A DNA stretch of 64,000 nucleotides, from the NCBI GenBank assembly GCA_022841745.1, contig JALHQW010000001.1, positions 15,166 through 79,165 on the forward strand, read 5' to 3'. The stretch comes from Saprospiraceae bacterium (lineage in GTDB: Bacteria > Bacteroidota > Bacteroidia > Chitinophagales > Saprospiraceae). Of the stretch, positions 8,218 to 17,458 are shown in pieces (position 1 is the first letter of the stretch; each line of letters opens with the position of its first letter). The notes under the pieces were generated by a model. It worked only from the letters and a program-made list of their open reading frames with translations, was not told the DNA's origin and did not search any database. Made by a program: the position numbers and the translations under genes.

Positions 8218-8371
8218 GTGCCATCCTCCTCGCGGCGAACAATAACTATCCCAACCAACCTTACTATAATTTTACGCACCCTTTAAAACAAAATTCGGTT
8301 TGCTGCGATTAAAATCAGGTAGCGTGTGCAAATTCGCCGCTTAAAAGCATCTACCGACAAAAATTCAGAAA

Positions 8372-11300
8372 ATGACCAAAGGCAAATTGTTCAAAAGGAT
8401 ATTCATCGGAGTAGGCGTGTTCTTGCTGCTATTCATTGCAGCGCTCATTGCTATCCCGTTCTTTTTCAAGGACGAAATATTGGAAGAAGTAAAAAAGACC
8501 GCCAACGAGCAGCTCAATGCCAAGGTGGATTTTTCAGGTGTGGACATCTCACTCCTGCGCAGCTTCCCAAGTGTCAGCATTGGGCTGAACGACTATTCCA
8601 TCACAGGCATCGAACCATTTGAAGGGGTGAAACTGGCGGCTGGCGAATCGGCCCGAATTACTGTTGACTTCTGGTCGGCCTGGAACTTCGGGAAGGTGCC
8701 ACTCAATATCCAATCCGTGACATTGGACAAACCCGAAATCAACGTTATCGTACTCTCTGACGGGCGAGCCAATTACGATATTGCGAAACCGAGCACGGAC
8801 ACGACCACAACAGAGATGAAGTTTGAAATTCAGCTTCAGGAATACGCCATCAACGGAGGGAACATTATTTATGACGACCGACAAGGTGGCACCTACGTTA
8901 AGTTGACAGGCCTCGACCACAGTGGCGAGGGCGATTTCACCCAGGATATTTTCGACTTGGACACAAAGACCGAAATCGCTGAAATGACCGCTGAATCCGG
9001 CGGCATCGGCTACCTGAAAAAGGCAAAGGTGAAGCTCGACGCTGGCTTCAATATTGACATGCCAAACTCAAAATACACCCTGCGGGAAAACGACCTACGT
9101 ATCAACGACCTGCAAATAAAGGCCGATGGCTGGGTGGCTATGCCTACGGAAGACATTGACATGGACTTGAAATTCAGCGCTCCGCAAAGCGAGTTCAAGT
9201 CGTTGCTGTCCATGATTCCCAACGCTTACACGGCTGGCTACGACAATGTGAAGGCTGACGGCACCTTCAAGCTTGACGGCACGGTGAAGGGCAAACTGAC
9301 GGAGACCGCTTATCCGGCCTTCAACATCCTCCTTGATATTGCCGGAGGCAACGTGAAATACCCCGATTTGCCGCTCGGCATCTCTGGTATCAATACCAAT
9401 ATCAAGGTGAACAGCCCCGGTAGTGACCTCGACCAGATGTTGGTGGACATTGCGAAGTTTAGCTTGAAAATCGGAAGCAACCCGCTGGAAGGTTATTTCA
9501 AGTTGCGCACCCCCATGAGCGACCCCGATGTGGACACCAAAATCAAGGGCGTGCTGAACCTCGAAGAACTGAGCAAGGCGTTCCCAATGGAAGGCGTAAA
9601 ATCACTGAGCGGCATCATCAACTCGGACGTGGCGGTGAAAACCAGTATGAGCACCATTGACAAGGGCGACTATGCCAACGTGGACATGAGCGGCACGGCT
9701 TCCATCAAAAACATGAACTACGCCGCCGACGGCATGCCCGCCATCAATATCGGTGCCATGCAAATGGACTTCACGCCACAGCATGTGAACGTACCGAGTT
9801 TCAGCATGAAAATGGGCAAGAGCGACCTCAGCGGCAGTGGCAAGATTGACAATATCCTCGCCTATTTCTCACCTGACAAGACCATGAAGGGCAGTTTTAC
9901 TTTGCGCAGCAATTACTTTAATGCCAACGAGTGGATGACGGAAGAAGAAGCTCTTGCCACGACCGCTCCGGCCCCTTCACCGGCGGCGAGTGAGAAGGTT
10001 TTCAACCGATTTGATTTTACCTTGGATGCTTCAGTAGGGAAGGTGGACTACGATGTTTACAAGATAGAAGACATGGTTGCCAAAGGCAATTTTACACCGA
10101 ATGCCTTGACGGTCAGCCAGTTGAGCGGAAAGTTGGGCCAGAGCGACTTCAACGCCAGCGGCACGATGACCAATATATGGAATTACCTCTTCGAAAACGA
10201 GACCTTGGGCGGTAACCTCTCCATTCGCTCCAGCTATATGAACCTCAACCAGTTCATGACCGAAGAGGGTGCTGCGCAAACGGCCACTCCGCCCGCTGAG
10301 GCTGCTGAACCCATTCTAGTGCCTGACAATATTGACATGAAAGTGTCGGCTGATATCGCCACGGTTATTTACGACGACATGGAATTGAAGAACATGAAGG
10401 GTACCCTCTCCGTGAAAAACGAGGAGGTGCGTTTCGATAACCTAACCGCCAATTCACTTGGCGGTTCGATGAACATTGCCGGGGGCTACAATACCAAAAA
10501 TCACGAAAAGCCCAAGTTCGATTTCTTGATGAAGCTCAAGAATATTGATTTCCAGCAGGCTTTTGCCAAATTCAATACTTTCCAAATCCTGGCACCGATC
10601 GGCAAATACCTACAAGGCAATTTCAATACCGACCTGACCATGAGCAGTGATTTGAAAAAAGACCTGATGCCGGATATTGCTACCATCACCGCCAAGGGTC
10701 TGCTGGAAACGCTGAATGGTAAAATCACGCTCGCAAAGCCCCTTCAAGAAGTGGGCAATAAACTAAATGTGGACGCTTTCAAAAAGCTTGACCTTAAGAA
10801 CTCCAAGAACTGGTTCAAGGTGGAAAACGGTGCTGTACTTATTGACCCGTTTTCACATGTCGTGGACGGCATCAAAATGGATTTCAGTGGATCCCATAAG
10901 ATCGTGGGCGATATGGATTACAAGATTCTGGCGAAAATTCCACGCTCAAAAATCGGCAAGAACGCCATCGGTGCCGCTGCCAATACAGGCGTTGATTTCC
11001 TTGCTGGCGAAGCTTCCAAGCTGGGCCTGAACGTAAACGCTGGTGAGTTTTACAATGTGCAAATCAACCTTGGCGGTACGATGGATAACCCAAAGGTTAG
11101 CTTCAAAGTATTGGGAACAGAAGGCGTTGCAGAAACGGTGAAAGACGCCGTGGTGAGCAAGGTCAAGGAAGAAGCCCAAAAGGAATTGGACAAAGCAAAG
11201 GCTGAAGCTGAGGCCCGATTAGAAGCCGAGAAAAAGAAACTAGAAGAAGCCGCCAAGAAAGAGGCAGACCGATTAGCTGCAGAGGCCAAGCGAAAACTTG

Positions 11301-11467
11301 AAGAAGAGGCAAAGAAGAAGTTGGATGAAAAGACTCGTAAAGCTGCAGAGGAGGCTGCCAAAAAAGCTGAGGAAAAGTTAGGCAAAGAGGCTAAAGACAA
11401 AGCCAAGGAGGCTTTGGATAAACTTAAGAACCCTATTAAGAAGGATAAAAAAGGTGGGGGAGGGTAG
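8372..11467 (+). CDS. AsmA family membrane protein with coiled-coil tail
   Basis: A 1031-residue AsmA-like protein; the family resembles bridge-like lipid carriers between membranes. The N-terminus has a basic start, a membrane segment at about residues 10-32 and then the family pattern FSGVDISLLRSFPSVSIGL. The long middle is beta-rich and ends in the AsmA C-terminal module (about 800-915, with DYKILAKIPRSKIG). Residues 925-1020 are almost only Lys, Glu, Ala, Leu and Asp and should form a long alpha-helix or coiled coil, ending in KKDKKGGGG. Two Pro/Ala-rich linkers (about 530 and 640) separate repeated beta modules that each start near NEWMTEEEA or NQFMTEEGA. A strong terminator follows at once. 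Membrane lipid traffic is a family-based inference. Confidence 0.9.
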   Translation: MTKGKLFKRIFIGVGVFLLLFIAALIAIPFFFKDEILEEVKKTANEQLNAKVDFSGVDISLLRSFPSVSIGLNDYSITGIEPFEGVKLAAGESARITVDFWSAWNFGKVPLNIQSVTLDKPEINVIVLSDGRANYDIAKPSTDTTTTEMKFEIQLQEYAINGGNIIYDDRQGGTYVKLTGLDHSGEGDFTQDIFDLDTKTEIAEMTAESGGIGYLKKAKVKLDAGFNIDMPNSKYTLRENDLRINDLQIKADGWVAMPTEDIDMDLKFSAPQSEFKSLLSMIPNAYTAGYDNVKADGTFKLDGTVKGKLTETAYPAFNILLDIAGGNVKYPDLPLGISGINTNIKVNSPGSDLDQMLVDIAKFSLKIGSNPLEGYFKLRTPMSDPDVDTKIKGVLNLEELSKAFPMEGVKSLSGIINSDVAVKTSMSTIDKGDYANVDMSGTASIKNMNYAADGMPAINIGAMQMDFTPQHVNVPSFSMKMGKSDLSGSGKIDNILAYFSPDKTMKGSFTLRSNYFNANEWMTEEEALATTAPAPSPAASEKVFNRFDFTLDASVGKVDYDVYKIEDMVAKGNFTPNALTVSQLSGKLGQSDFNASGTMTNIWNYLFENETLGGNLSIRSSYMNLNQFMTEEGAAQTATPPAEAAEPILVPDNIDMKVSADIATVIYDDMELKNMKGTLSVKNEEVRFDNLTANSLGGSMNIAGGYNTKNHEKPKFDFLMKLKNIDFQQAFAKFNTFQILAPIGKYLQGNFNTDLTMSSDLKKDLMPDIATITAKGLLETLNGKITLAKPLQEVGNKLNVDAFKKLDLKNSKNWFKVENGAVLIDPFSHVVDGIKMDFSGSHKIVGDMDYKILAKIPRSKIGKNAIGAAANTGVDFLAGEASKLGLNVNAGEFYNVQINLGGTMDNPKVSFKVLGTEGVAETVKDAVVSKVKEEAQKELDKAKAEAEARLEAEKKKLEEAAKKEADRLAAEAKRKLEEEAKKKLDEKTRKAAEEAAKKAEEKLGKEAKDKAKEALDKLKNPIKKDKKGGGG

Positions 11468-11488
11468 AGAGTTACCGCTTTACCTAAG

Positions 11489-11535
11489 ACAAACCCCGTC
11501 AGTGCATTGATTGCTGACGGGGTTTGTTGTTTTGA
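11489..11535 (+). terminator. Terminator after the AsmA gene
   Basis: ACAAACCCCGTCAG (11489-11502) pairs perfectly with CTGACGGGGTTTGT (11514-11527) around an 11-base loop, followed by TGTTTTG. It is 21 bases past the stop. Confidence 0.9.
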
Positions 11536-11576
11536 TAGAATGATTGGAATCTTTTAAACGAAATTTCAAATTGCTT

Positions 11577-11584
11577 TAGTTTTG
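11577..11584 (+). promoter_or_regulatory. -7 promoter element of fabD
   Basis: TAGTTTTG matches TAnnTTTG in all fixed positions. No clear TTTG sits 19 bases upstream. The implied leader of about 60 bases contains the AATCCG repeat block. Confidence 0.4.
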
Positions 11585-11616
11585 CCCGCTGAATTGGAGG
11601 CGTTGCAGGCAACCCC

Positions 11617-11651
11617 CAATCCGAAATCCGCAATCCAAAATCCGCATTCTT
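11617..11651 (+). repeat. Start-abutting AATCCG repeat block of fabD
   Basis: CAATCCG, AAATCCG, CAATCC, AAAATCCG and CATTCTT run directly into the fabD ATG at 11652. The sense strand is poor in G. Confidence 0.85.
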
Positions 11652-12530
11652 ATGAGGGCTTATATTTTTCCCGGCCAGGGTTCGCAGTTTGAAGGCATGG
11701 GCAAGGACATGTACGAGAACAATGGCTACGCCAAGGAGCTATTCGAGCAGGCCAATGATATACTGGGTTATCGCATCACGGATGTGATGTTCGAGGGTGA
11801 TGCAGAAGCGTTAAAGCTCACCAAAATCACGCAGCCCGCTGTATTTCTTCACTCCATTGTAAAAGCAAAAATTGCTGGTGCTGATTTTCAACCCGGGGCT
11901 GTTGCTGGGCATTCGTTGGGTGAGTTCTCGGCGTTGGTGGCGGCTGGCGGCTTGACTTTCGAGGATGGCTTGCGATTGGTACAGCAGCGGGCGATGGCCA
12001 TGCAGCGGGCTTGCGAAATGACAGAGGGCACCATGGCTGCCGTACTAGGCCTATCCGATGAGCAGGTGGAAGAGATTTGCGCCAGTATTGAAGATGTCGT
12101 CGTTCCCGCCAACTACAATTGTCCCGGTCAATTGGTGATTTCTGGCTCAGTGCCTGGCATTGAAGCGGCTGTGGCTAAGTGTACCGAGGCTGGAGCCAGC
12201 AAGGCCATTGTGTTACAAGTGGGAGGGGCGTTCCACTCGCCATTGATGCAGCCTGCAAAGGAGGAACTGACAGCGGCATTGGAAGCGACTAATTTCACAA
12301 AACCGGTTTGCCCTATTTACCAGAATGTGAATGCTCTGCCAGAGACTGACCCTGATAAAATACGCCAAAACCTCGTTGACCAATTGACGGCACCAGTGCG
12401 GTGGACACAGACCATGCAAAACATGATTGCAGATGGCGTAACGGAGTTCATTGAGGTGGGTGGAACTGGCAAGGTGCTTCGTGGTTTTGTGGCAAGGGTT
12501 GATAGACGATTCCCGACTGCTGCATTATAA
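11652..12530 (+). CDS. fabD: Malonyl CoA-acyl carrier protein transacylase FabD
   Basis: Transfers malonyl from CoA to acyl carrier protein, supplying the extender for fatty acid synthesis in the cytosol. The 292 residues are a normal length. Visible motifs are FPGQGSQ (residues 6-12), the nucleophile Ser88 in GHSLGEFSALVAAG, Arg113 in QQRAMAMQ and His195 in GGAFHSPLM. The ATG lies directly after a tandem repeat block instead of a Shine-Dalgarno sequence. No other fatty acid gene is adjacent, so it appears to be a single-gene unit. Confidence 0.97.
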   Translation: MRAYIFPGQGSQFEGMGKDMYENNGYAKELFEQANDILGYRITDVMFEGDAEALKLTKITQPAVFLHSIVKAKIAGADFQPGAVAGHSLGEFSALVAAGGLTFEDGLRLVQQRAMAMQRACEMTEGTMAAVLGLSDEQVEEICASIEDVVVPANYNCPGQLVISGSVPGIEAAVAKCTEAGASKAIVLQVGGAFHSPLMQPAKEELTAALEATNFTKPVCPIYQNVNALPETDPDKIRQNLVDQLTAPVRWTQTMQNMIADGVTEFIEVGGTGKVLRGFVARVDRRFPTAAL

Positions 12531-12837
12531 CCAAATTTGATGAAAATCCTTGCTGGTGATGAAAATCATCTATTTGTTTTGCCAAAATGGAAATTCAAAG
12601 CATGGACTAAACAACCAAAGGCCGGGGGTTCAATTTTATGTGTTTTTTTCATCCATCGTAGGCCATAATCTGTTCTTTACTGGCCGACTACTTTTTTTAT
12701 TTGTATTTTTTCAAATCTTGCTGCAATTTGGCGCTTGAATTATTGAAGATATTGGCGATTATGGATATTAAACCATTGTCATTTTTACTTGTTTTGACAA
12801 TGTTTTTCCGATTTTCAAAAATCCAGCAACGTTAAAA
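12531..12837. other. Intergenic stretch, no gene recognised
   Basis: AT-rich spacer between fabD and the YqgE gene. A 62-codon frame at 12550-12738 has no family resemblance. TTGTTTTG at 12789-12796 is a seven-of-eight match to the -7 box at a sensible distance from 12838, but has no partner upstream. Confidence 0.5.
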
Positions 12838-13395
12838 ATGGCAGGAACCATCATCAATACCGGGAGCATACTTTTGGCTGAGCCATTTATGCTCGACCCA
12901 AATTTCAAGCGGACGGCAGTATTGCTTTGCGAGCACTCCGAAGAGGGCAGTATTGGGTTCATCCTGAACAAGAAGCTGGACATGCGGGTGGACGATTTAG
13001 TGAACGGATTCCCTGAATTTGATTCAAAAGTGTTCTTTGGAGGCCCAGTTCAGACGGACACTATCCACTATATCCACAATGTTGGCGACCTATTGGAAGA
13101 GAGTCGGAAAATAGCCGATGGCGTGTGGTGGGGCGGTAGTTTTGAACAGTTGAAGTTTTTGATTTCTTCTGAACTTATAACACCAGACAATATCCGATTT
13201 TTTGTGGGCTATTCTGGTTGGTCGGAAAACCAATTGGTGGAGGAGATGGAAACAGGTTCGTGGGTCACTGCGAACATGCACCCAAATTACGTTTTCAAGT
13301 CAAAGCCAGATTCGCTTTGGTCCCAAATCATGTCCAACAAAGGTGACCACTATGCCGTGATTGCAAGCATGCCAGACGCTGTGACCTATAATTGA
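12838..13395 (+). CDS. YqgE/AlgH family protein
   Basis: A 185-residue cytosolic protein of the YqgE/AlgH (UPF0301) family. The signature is clear: GSILLAEPFMLDPNFKRTAV near residues 9-28, EEGSIGFILNK (about 40-50) and FFGGPVQTD (about 66-74), plus the later GYSGWSENQLVEE (about 125). The biochemical role of the family is unsettled; AlgH was linked to alginate regulation in Pseudomonas. It stands alone between spacers of about 300 and 180 bases. Confidence 0.93.
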   Translation: MAGTIINTGSILLAEPFMLDPNFKRTAVLLCEHSEEGSIGFILNKKLDMRVDDLVNGFPEFDSKVFFGGPVQTDTIHYIHNVGDLLEESRKIADGVWWGGSFEQLKFLISSELITPDNIRFFVGYSGWSENQLVEEMETGSWVTANMHPNYVFKSKPDSLWSQIMSNKGDHYAVIASMPDAVTYN

Positions 13396-13509
13396 TTGCA
13401 TGACCAGCATTGCTTTTTGAGCCAGATCTTTTTTTCAAGTTTTACCCAACCTCTCGCCTAATGTCAGCTGTCTGTCGGACTGTTAAGGAATTGGATTTTT
13501 GCAGTTGGA

Positions 13510-13540
13510 TTTGCACAGATGCGTTACGGGTGATACCTTG
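13510..13540 (+). promoter_or_regulatory. Promoter of the 13574-18099 gene run
   Basis: TTTG at 13510-13513, 20 bases, then TACCTTG at 13534-13540 (one T short of TAnnTTTG). The start codon follows about 33 bases later. The next five genes are close together with no terminator between them. Confidence 0.5.
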
Positions 13541-13573
13541 TCATAAATTTTTCACCTAAATCATATTTACCTT

Positions 13574-14350
13574 ATGAAAGAAAATACGCTAACCGTGCTG
13601 TTCCTATTCGTATTGGCAGTTGCACCTTTTTCGGCCTTTGCCCAGACTGCCAGCATTGACATCGTGACCATGAAAGATGGGCGAGTATTGAAGGGCCAAC
13701 TCCAGCAATACAAGCCGGGCCAGACTTTGCTGCTCCAAACTGAGGACGGCCAAAAGCTGGAAATTATGGATATCGATGTCTCAAAAATCCAACAGGGCGT
13801 TGAACTGGGCACACAAGAAGCAAATCGCAAAACGAACGAGCTTCCAACGGCGAGGACACGTGGACTCTACGCCAATTCGATGCTCTCCTTTGCCGTCGGC
13901 AACAGTGACGACGAGGGCGTTTCTTTGGGCGCAGGTTTCTCTCAAGTCTTTGGAAAGCAGCTTGGAGACGTGCTTGGCTTGGGCATTGGGGTTGGAATAG
14001 ACAATTATTCCAGAAGAGGAGAAACCGTTTATCCGCTTTTTGGGGAACTTAGGGCCATGTTCCCTTCAAAAAAAGAATCAGGTGGTTTTTATGCATTGAC
14101 TGGCGGCGGTTTTTCACTCGGGTTCCCCCGCAAATCGCTTGATATAAGCAAAGCAGAAGGTGGCCCAATGGGGTACATGGCGATTGGCTACAGGGCCGCT
14201 ACCACGGAGGGCGTTGACATCTACATGGACTTGGGCGCAAAATTTCAGAGCGCCCATTTTGAACGAAAGCTTTACAATGGCGATTTGGAAGTCCGGGACA
14301 TTGATTTTAGGAGAGTCGTGGTGCGGGTTGGCATCGGCCTATGGAAGTGA
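13574..14350 (+). CDS. Secreted envelope protein, probable beta-barrel, unknown function
   Basis: A 258-residue protein with a clear signal peptide ending near residue 23 (FSAFAQ). Residues 27-75 form a small module beginning with ASIDIVTMKDGRVLKGQL, a type seen before barrels in Bacteroidota that may sense or bind a ligand (inference). From about 95 to the end the sequence shows alternating strands and Gly/aromatic turns expected of an eight-stranded outer-membrane barrel, ending VVRVGIGLWK. I do not recognise a named family. It is the first gene of a probable operon with an ECF sigma factor 34 bp downstream. Confidence 0.8.
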   Translation: MKENTLTVLFLFVLAVAPFSAFAQTASIDIVTMKDGRVLKGQLQQYKPGQTLLLQTEDGQKLEIMDIDVSKIQQGVELGTQEANRKTNELPTARTRGLYANSMLSFAVGNSDDEGVSLGAGFSQVFGKQLGDVLGLGIGVGIDNYSRRGETVYPLFGELRAMFPSKKESGGFYALTGGGFSLGFPRKSLDISKAEGGPMGYMAIGYRAATTEGVDIYMDLGAKFQSAHFERKLYNGDLEVRDIDFRRVVVRVGIGLWK

Positions 14351-14384
14351 TCTAAACAATTAGCACAAGCGAAAACCACAGCAT

Positions 14385-14942
14385 TTGCTTAAAAAAAGGA
14401 CATATACCGACGAGGAACTGGTCAAAGGCTGTGTTGCCAACGACCGTTTCTGGCAGGAGCAGTTTTACCGCCGCTTCTTTCCTGTCATGATGGAGATGTG
14501 CCTTCGCCGAACCGATGACCGTGACGAGGCCATGTCCATCGTCAACAATGGGTTCATGCGGGTTTTCAAAAAAATACACCTCTATTCCTTCAAAGGTTCT
14601 TTGGAGGGCTGGGTACGAAGGTTGGTTTGGCATAGTCTTGCCGACTACTTCCGTGACCAGCAGAAATACATCCATTTCCTTGTTTTTGAAGACCGGGATG
14701 AACCTGTCCAAGCCAGCCCAACGAGCCAACTTTATGCGGAGGACATCCTTCGGATGGTGGATACCTTGCCACCAGCCAGCGCTGAAGTTTTCAAGCTTTA
14801 TGCAATAGAAGGGTATTCCCATGCTGAAATTGGCGAGAAATTGGGTATCAGCGATGGAACCTCTAAATGGCATTTAGCCACAGCCCGACAAAAACTTAAG
14901 CAATTGATTCATCAACACGATTTACGGAGCTATGCAGGATAG
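14385..14942 (+). CDS. ECF-type RNA polymerase sigma factor
   Basis: A 185-residue alternative sigma factor. Region 2 (about residues 20-90) includes DRDEAMSIVNNGFMRVFKKI and WVRRLVWHSLADYFR; region 4 (about 125-175) includes LPPASAEVFKLYAIEGYSHA and the helix-turn-helix EIGEKLGISDGTSKWHL. The start must be TTG at 14385: the only other in-frame codons back to a stop at 14361 are not starts, and the next ATG would delete region 2. It overlaps the next gene, its probable anti-sigma partner, by 11 bp. Target genes cannot be read from the sequence. Confidence 0.93.
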   Translation: MLKKRTYTDEELVKGCVANDRFWQEQFYRRFFPVMMEMCLRRTDDRDEAMSIVNNGFMRVFKKIHLYSFKGSLEGWVRRLVWHSLADYFRDQQKYIHFLVFEDRDEPVQASPTSQLYAEDILRMVDTLPPASAEVFKLYAIEGYSHAEIGEKLGISDGTSKWHLATARQKLKQLIHQHDLRSYAG

Positions 14943-16251
14943 ACGACTACATACTGACGAAGCATTCCTCAATCACGCATGGAATGAGATGCGTAAGCAA
15001 CTCGATGCGGAGATGCCAACTATGGGGGACCAGCGACGCCACAGGTTTGGATGGTATTGGTGGCTTGCAATGATGGGCTTTCTTGTCCTGTCAGTTGGGA
15101 CGGGTTATGCTATTTGGAACAAAAAACCGGTAAAGCCAACCACTGAGGCTACCAAGCCAATTGCTGTAGAATTTACCCCCATGGGGAATTCCAACCAAAC
15201 ACCCTTGTCATCGGAGCATGATATTCAATCAGATTTGAATGAAAAAGCAGGTAACGCCATTGCACCAAACAACTTAGGGAAGGAAGGACAAAAGGTATTA
15301 AGGCAAAGCAACCATATTGTGAAGCAACAACCGTCAGAAGTAAACAATAGCGGCAAATTGATGGATCTGACTGCGAGCCAATCACCTTTAACTACGCAAG
15401 GAACGATAAAACCACTTGAAACGAACATTGGAAAAACAGTTGAAAAAACGGAAATAGTCATTCCGTTGGCAGTATTGGCCGGCGAACCGCTTGAGCAGTT
15501 AGGGATAGCTGATTTTCCCATAGCCAACACAACGCCCAGCATTGCATTCATAGAGCCAGTTAAAAAGAACAGCCGAAGAATTGCCATCGAGGCTGGTTAC
15601 ATGCGCTCTATTGACAATCCTGCATCGGGAGTAGGCTTGGGACTCATGGTTTGTAAGTCCTTGAAGAGCACCAAGTTCAACCTACAATTTGGGTTGGGTT
15701 ATAATTTTGTCCAACAGCCACTTGGCGTTGAGCTTGCGAGTTCTTCGCTTGATGGAAGTGGCGATTTGGCGGAGCAAGTCGTTTTTTATGGTACAGAAAT
15801 CGGCAAAGCCGATGAAGCATTGATACCCTCCAATACAGCCGTACGCACCAGCCGACAAACAGGACTTAATCTTCATTACCTGTCGGCGCCTATGCGTATA
15901 ACATGCTCTATTACCAACAGGCTCACCTTGAAGATGGGCATTGATGCAGCAATCTTGTTGCGGGCGAAATCTGAATATGTGAAAGGAGGCGTTTTTGAAA
16001 GGTCGGCATTGTCATTTGCTGGTTTAGATTACGACTCTGAAGCCTCAGGTTCTGAGGCTTCAAACAAAAATGTCGTTGCTCCCTTTGATTTGGTATCAAC
16101 TGTGGGCATCGAATACCGAATCAGCAACCGACTTAGCTTAGCCTCGCAATTCAGGTATGGTTTGATTGATGTGTTGCCCAAAAACACTATAGCCGATTAC
16201 AACCGTCTGTTACAACTAAGCCTTTTCTACCATTTGCCCAATAGGAAGTAA
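14932..16251 (+). CDS. Probable sigma-factor partner: inner-membrane anchor plus barrel-like periplasmic domain
   Basis: A 439-residue protein overlapping the sigma gene by 11 bp. The cytoplasmic N-terminus (about 1-40) is short and charged and could bind the sigma factor. One membrane segment lies at about 43-63 (WWLAMMGFLVLSVGTGYAIW). It is followed by a low-complexity Thr/Asn/Pro-rich linker (about 65-200) and a C-terminal domain (about 215-439) with alternating strands like the PorT/outer-membrane barrel family, ending in LFYHLPNRK. This layout recurs beside Bacteroidota ECF sigma factors. Anti-sigma function is inferred from position and topology; no zinc-binding ZAS motif is seen. Confidence 0.75.
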   Translation: MQDRRLHTDEAFLNHAWNEMRKQLDAEMPTMGDQRRHRFGWYWWLAMMGFLVLSVGTGYAIWNKKPVKPTTEATKPIAVEFTPMGNSNQTPLSSEHDIQSDLNEKAGNAIAPNNLGKEGQKVLRQSNHIVKQQPSEVNNSGKLMDLTASQSPLTTQGTIKPLETNIGKTVEKTEIVIPLAVLAGEPLEQLGIADFPIANTTPSIAFIEPVKKNSRRIAIEAGYMRSIDNPASGVGLGLMVCKSLKSTKFNLQFGLGYNFVQQPLGVELASSSLDGSGDLAEQVVFYGTEIGKADEALIPSNTAVRTSRQTGLNLHYLSAPMRITCSITNRLTLKMGIDAAILLRAKSEYVKGGVFERSALSFAGLDYDSEASGSEASNKNVVAPFDLVSTVGIEYRISNRLSLASQFRYGLIDVLPKNTIADYNRLLQLSLFYHLPNRK

Positions 16252-16291
16252 ATTGCGGTCAAATTCATTGGCGATATGGCCATGATTAAAA

Positions 16292-17458
16292 ATGACCGAT
16301 ATGCTTACTTGCAAAAAGCACCTGTTTTCTATACCTGATGGGATTACTTACCTGAACTGTTCCTACATGTCGCCCTTGTCGAAGCCAGTTGAGCAGGCTG
16401 GCATCAATGGTCTGCTTCGAAAGTCTCGCCCATGGGAGATCACCATTCCCGATTTTTTTGAGCCTGTGGAAATGCTCAAACAGTTGTTTTCAAGGCTGGT
16501 AAATGTGCCAGATGCCCAGCGCATAGCACTTGTTCCCTCTGTTTCTTTTGGCATTGCCGCCGCTGCAAAAAACTTGGTGGTTCATCAGGGGCAAAACATC
16601 GTTGTAGTGGATGAGATTTTTCCAAGCAACTACTACTCGTGGCAACGGCTCGTAGAAGAAAACGGGGCAACGCTCAAAGTCGTAAAACGTCCGGCTGAAG
16701 CCGTGGGCCGTGGTAAATTATGGAATGAATGGTTGCTGGACGCAATAGACAGCAAAACAGCGGTCGTAGCCTTGCCCCATGCACATTGGACCGATGGCAC
16801 CCTTTTCGACCTTAAGGCTGTTCGCAACAGAACGAAGGATGTCGGTGCAGCGCTCATCATTGACGGCACGCAATCGGTGGGTGCCCTGCCATTTGATGTG
16901 GCTGAAATCCAACCTGATGCCTTGGTATGCGGTGGCTATAAATGGTTGATGGGTGCCTACGGACTCGGCTTGGCTTATTTCGGTGAGCGGTTCGACAATG
17001 GTAAGCCGATTGAGGAAAATTGGATAAACAGGCTTGGCAGCGAAAACTTTGAAAACTTGACCAATTTTCAGCCTGCCTACAAACCTGCAGCCAATCGCTA
17101 CTGCATGGGTGAAAATAGCCAGTTCATTGCAGTGCCGATGCTTTCCAAAGCACTGGAATTATTGTTGGAATGGGGTGTATCGAATATCCAGGATTATGTC
17201 CATCACCTATCATCGCCTTATCTGCTTGAGTTGGAAAACTTAGGTTTTGGAATTGAAGCGACTAAGTGGCGGGGCAGCCATTTGGTAGGGGTAAGATTGC
17301 CACAAGGGCTTGATTTCTTGGCGGTAAAAAAAGCAACTTCTGAACGTGGGGTGTTTGTTTCTTATCGAGGTGGAGCCATGAGGATTTCACCGCATTTATA
17401 CAATGATGATAACGATTTTGAGCGTTTGATGGAAGCTGTAAAATCAGTTTGCTTATGA
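16292..17458 (+). CDS. Class V aminotransferase-fold PLP enzyme
   Basis: A 388-residue PLP enzyme of aminotransferase class V (cysteine desulfurase/kynureninase-like fold). Lys217 in CGGYKWLMGAYG is the Schiff-base lysine, Asp191 in IDGTQSVGALP pairs with the pyridine nitrogen, and His163/His165 in LPHAHWTDG lie over the ring. The desulfurase Cys loop is not apparent, so an aminotransferase or amino-acid lyase role is more likely; substrate unknown. It starts 40 bp after the sigma partner and overlaps the next gene by 4 bp (ATGA), so it is probably co-transcribed. Confidence 0.88.
   Translation: MTDMLTCKKHLFSIPDGITYLNCSYMSPLSKPVEQAGINGLLRKSRPWEITIPDFFEPVEMLKQLFSRLVNVPDAQRIALVPSVSFGIAAAAKNLVVHQGQNIVVVDEIFPSNYYSWQRLVEENGATLKVVKRPAEAVGRGKLWNEWLLDAIDSKTAVVALPHAHWTDGTLFDLKAVRNRTKDVGAALIIDGTQSVGALPFDVAEIQPDALVCGGYKWLMGAYGLGLAYFGERFDNGKPIEENWINRLGSENFENLTNFQPAYKPAANRYCMGENSQFIAVPMLSKALELLLEWGVSNIQDYVHHLSSPYLLELENLGFGIEATKWRGSHLVGVRLPQGLDFLAVKKATSERGVFVSYRGGAMRISPHLYNDDNDFERLMEAVKSVCL

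Noticed and set aside
8042-8371. Short plus- and minus-strand frames over the inverted repeat
   Set aside because: Both read through the AATCCG palindrome and have no coding character.
11152-11406. Minus-strand gene over the AsmA coiled-coil tail
   Set aside because: It is the antisense shadow of a Lys/Glu/Ala-rich region, which always gives long Ser/Phe/Leu-rich frames.
12550-12738. Small membrane protein of 62 residues
   Set aside because: AT-rich, Phe-heavy translation without codon bias, promoter or homologue pattern.
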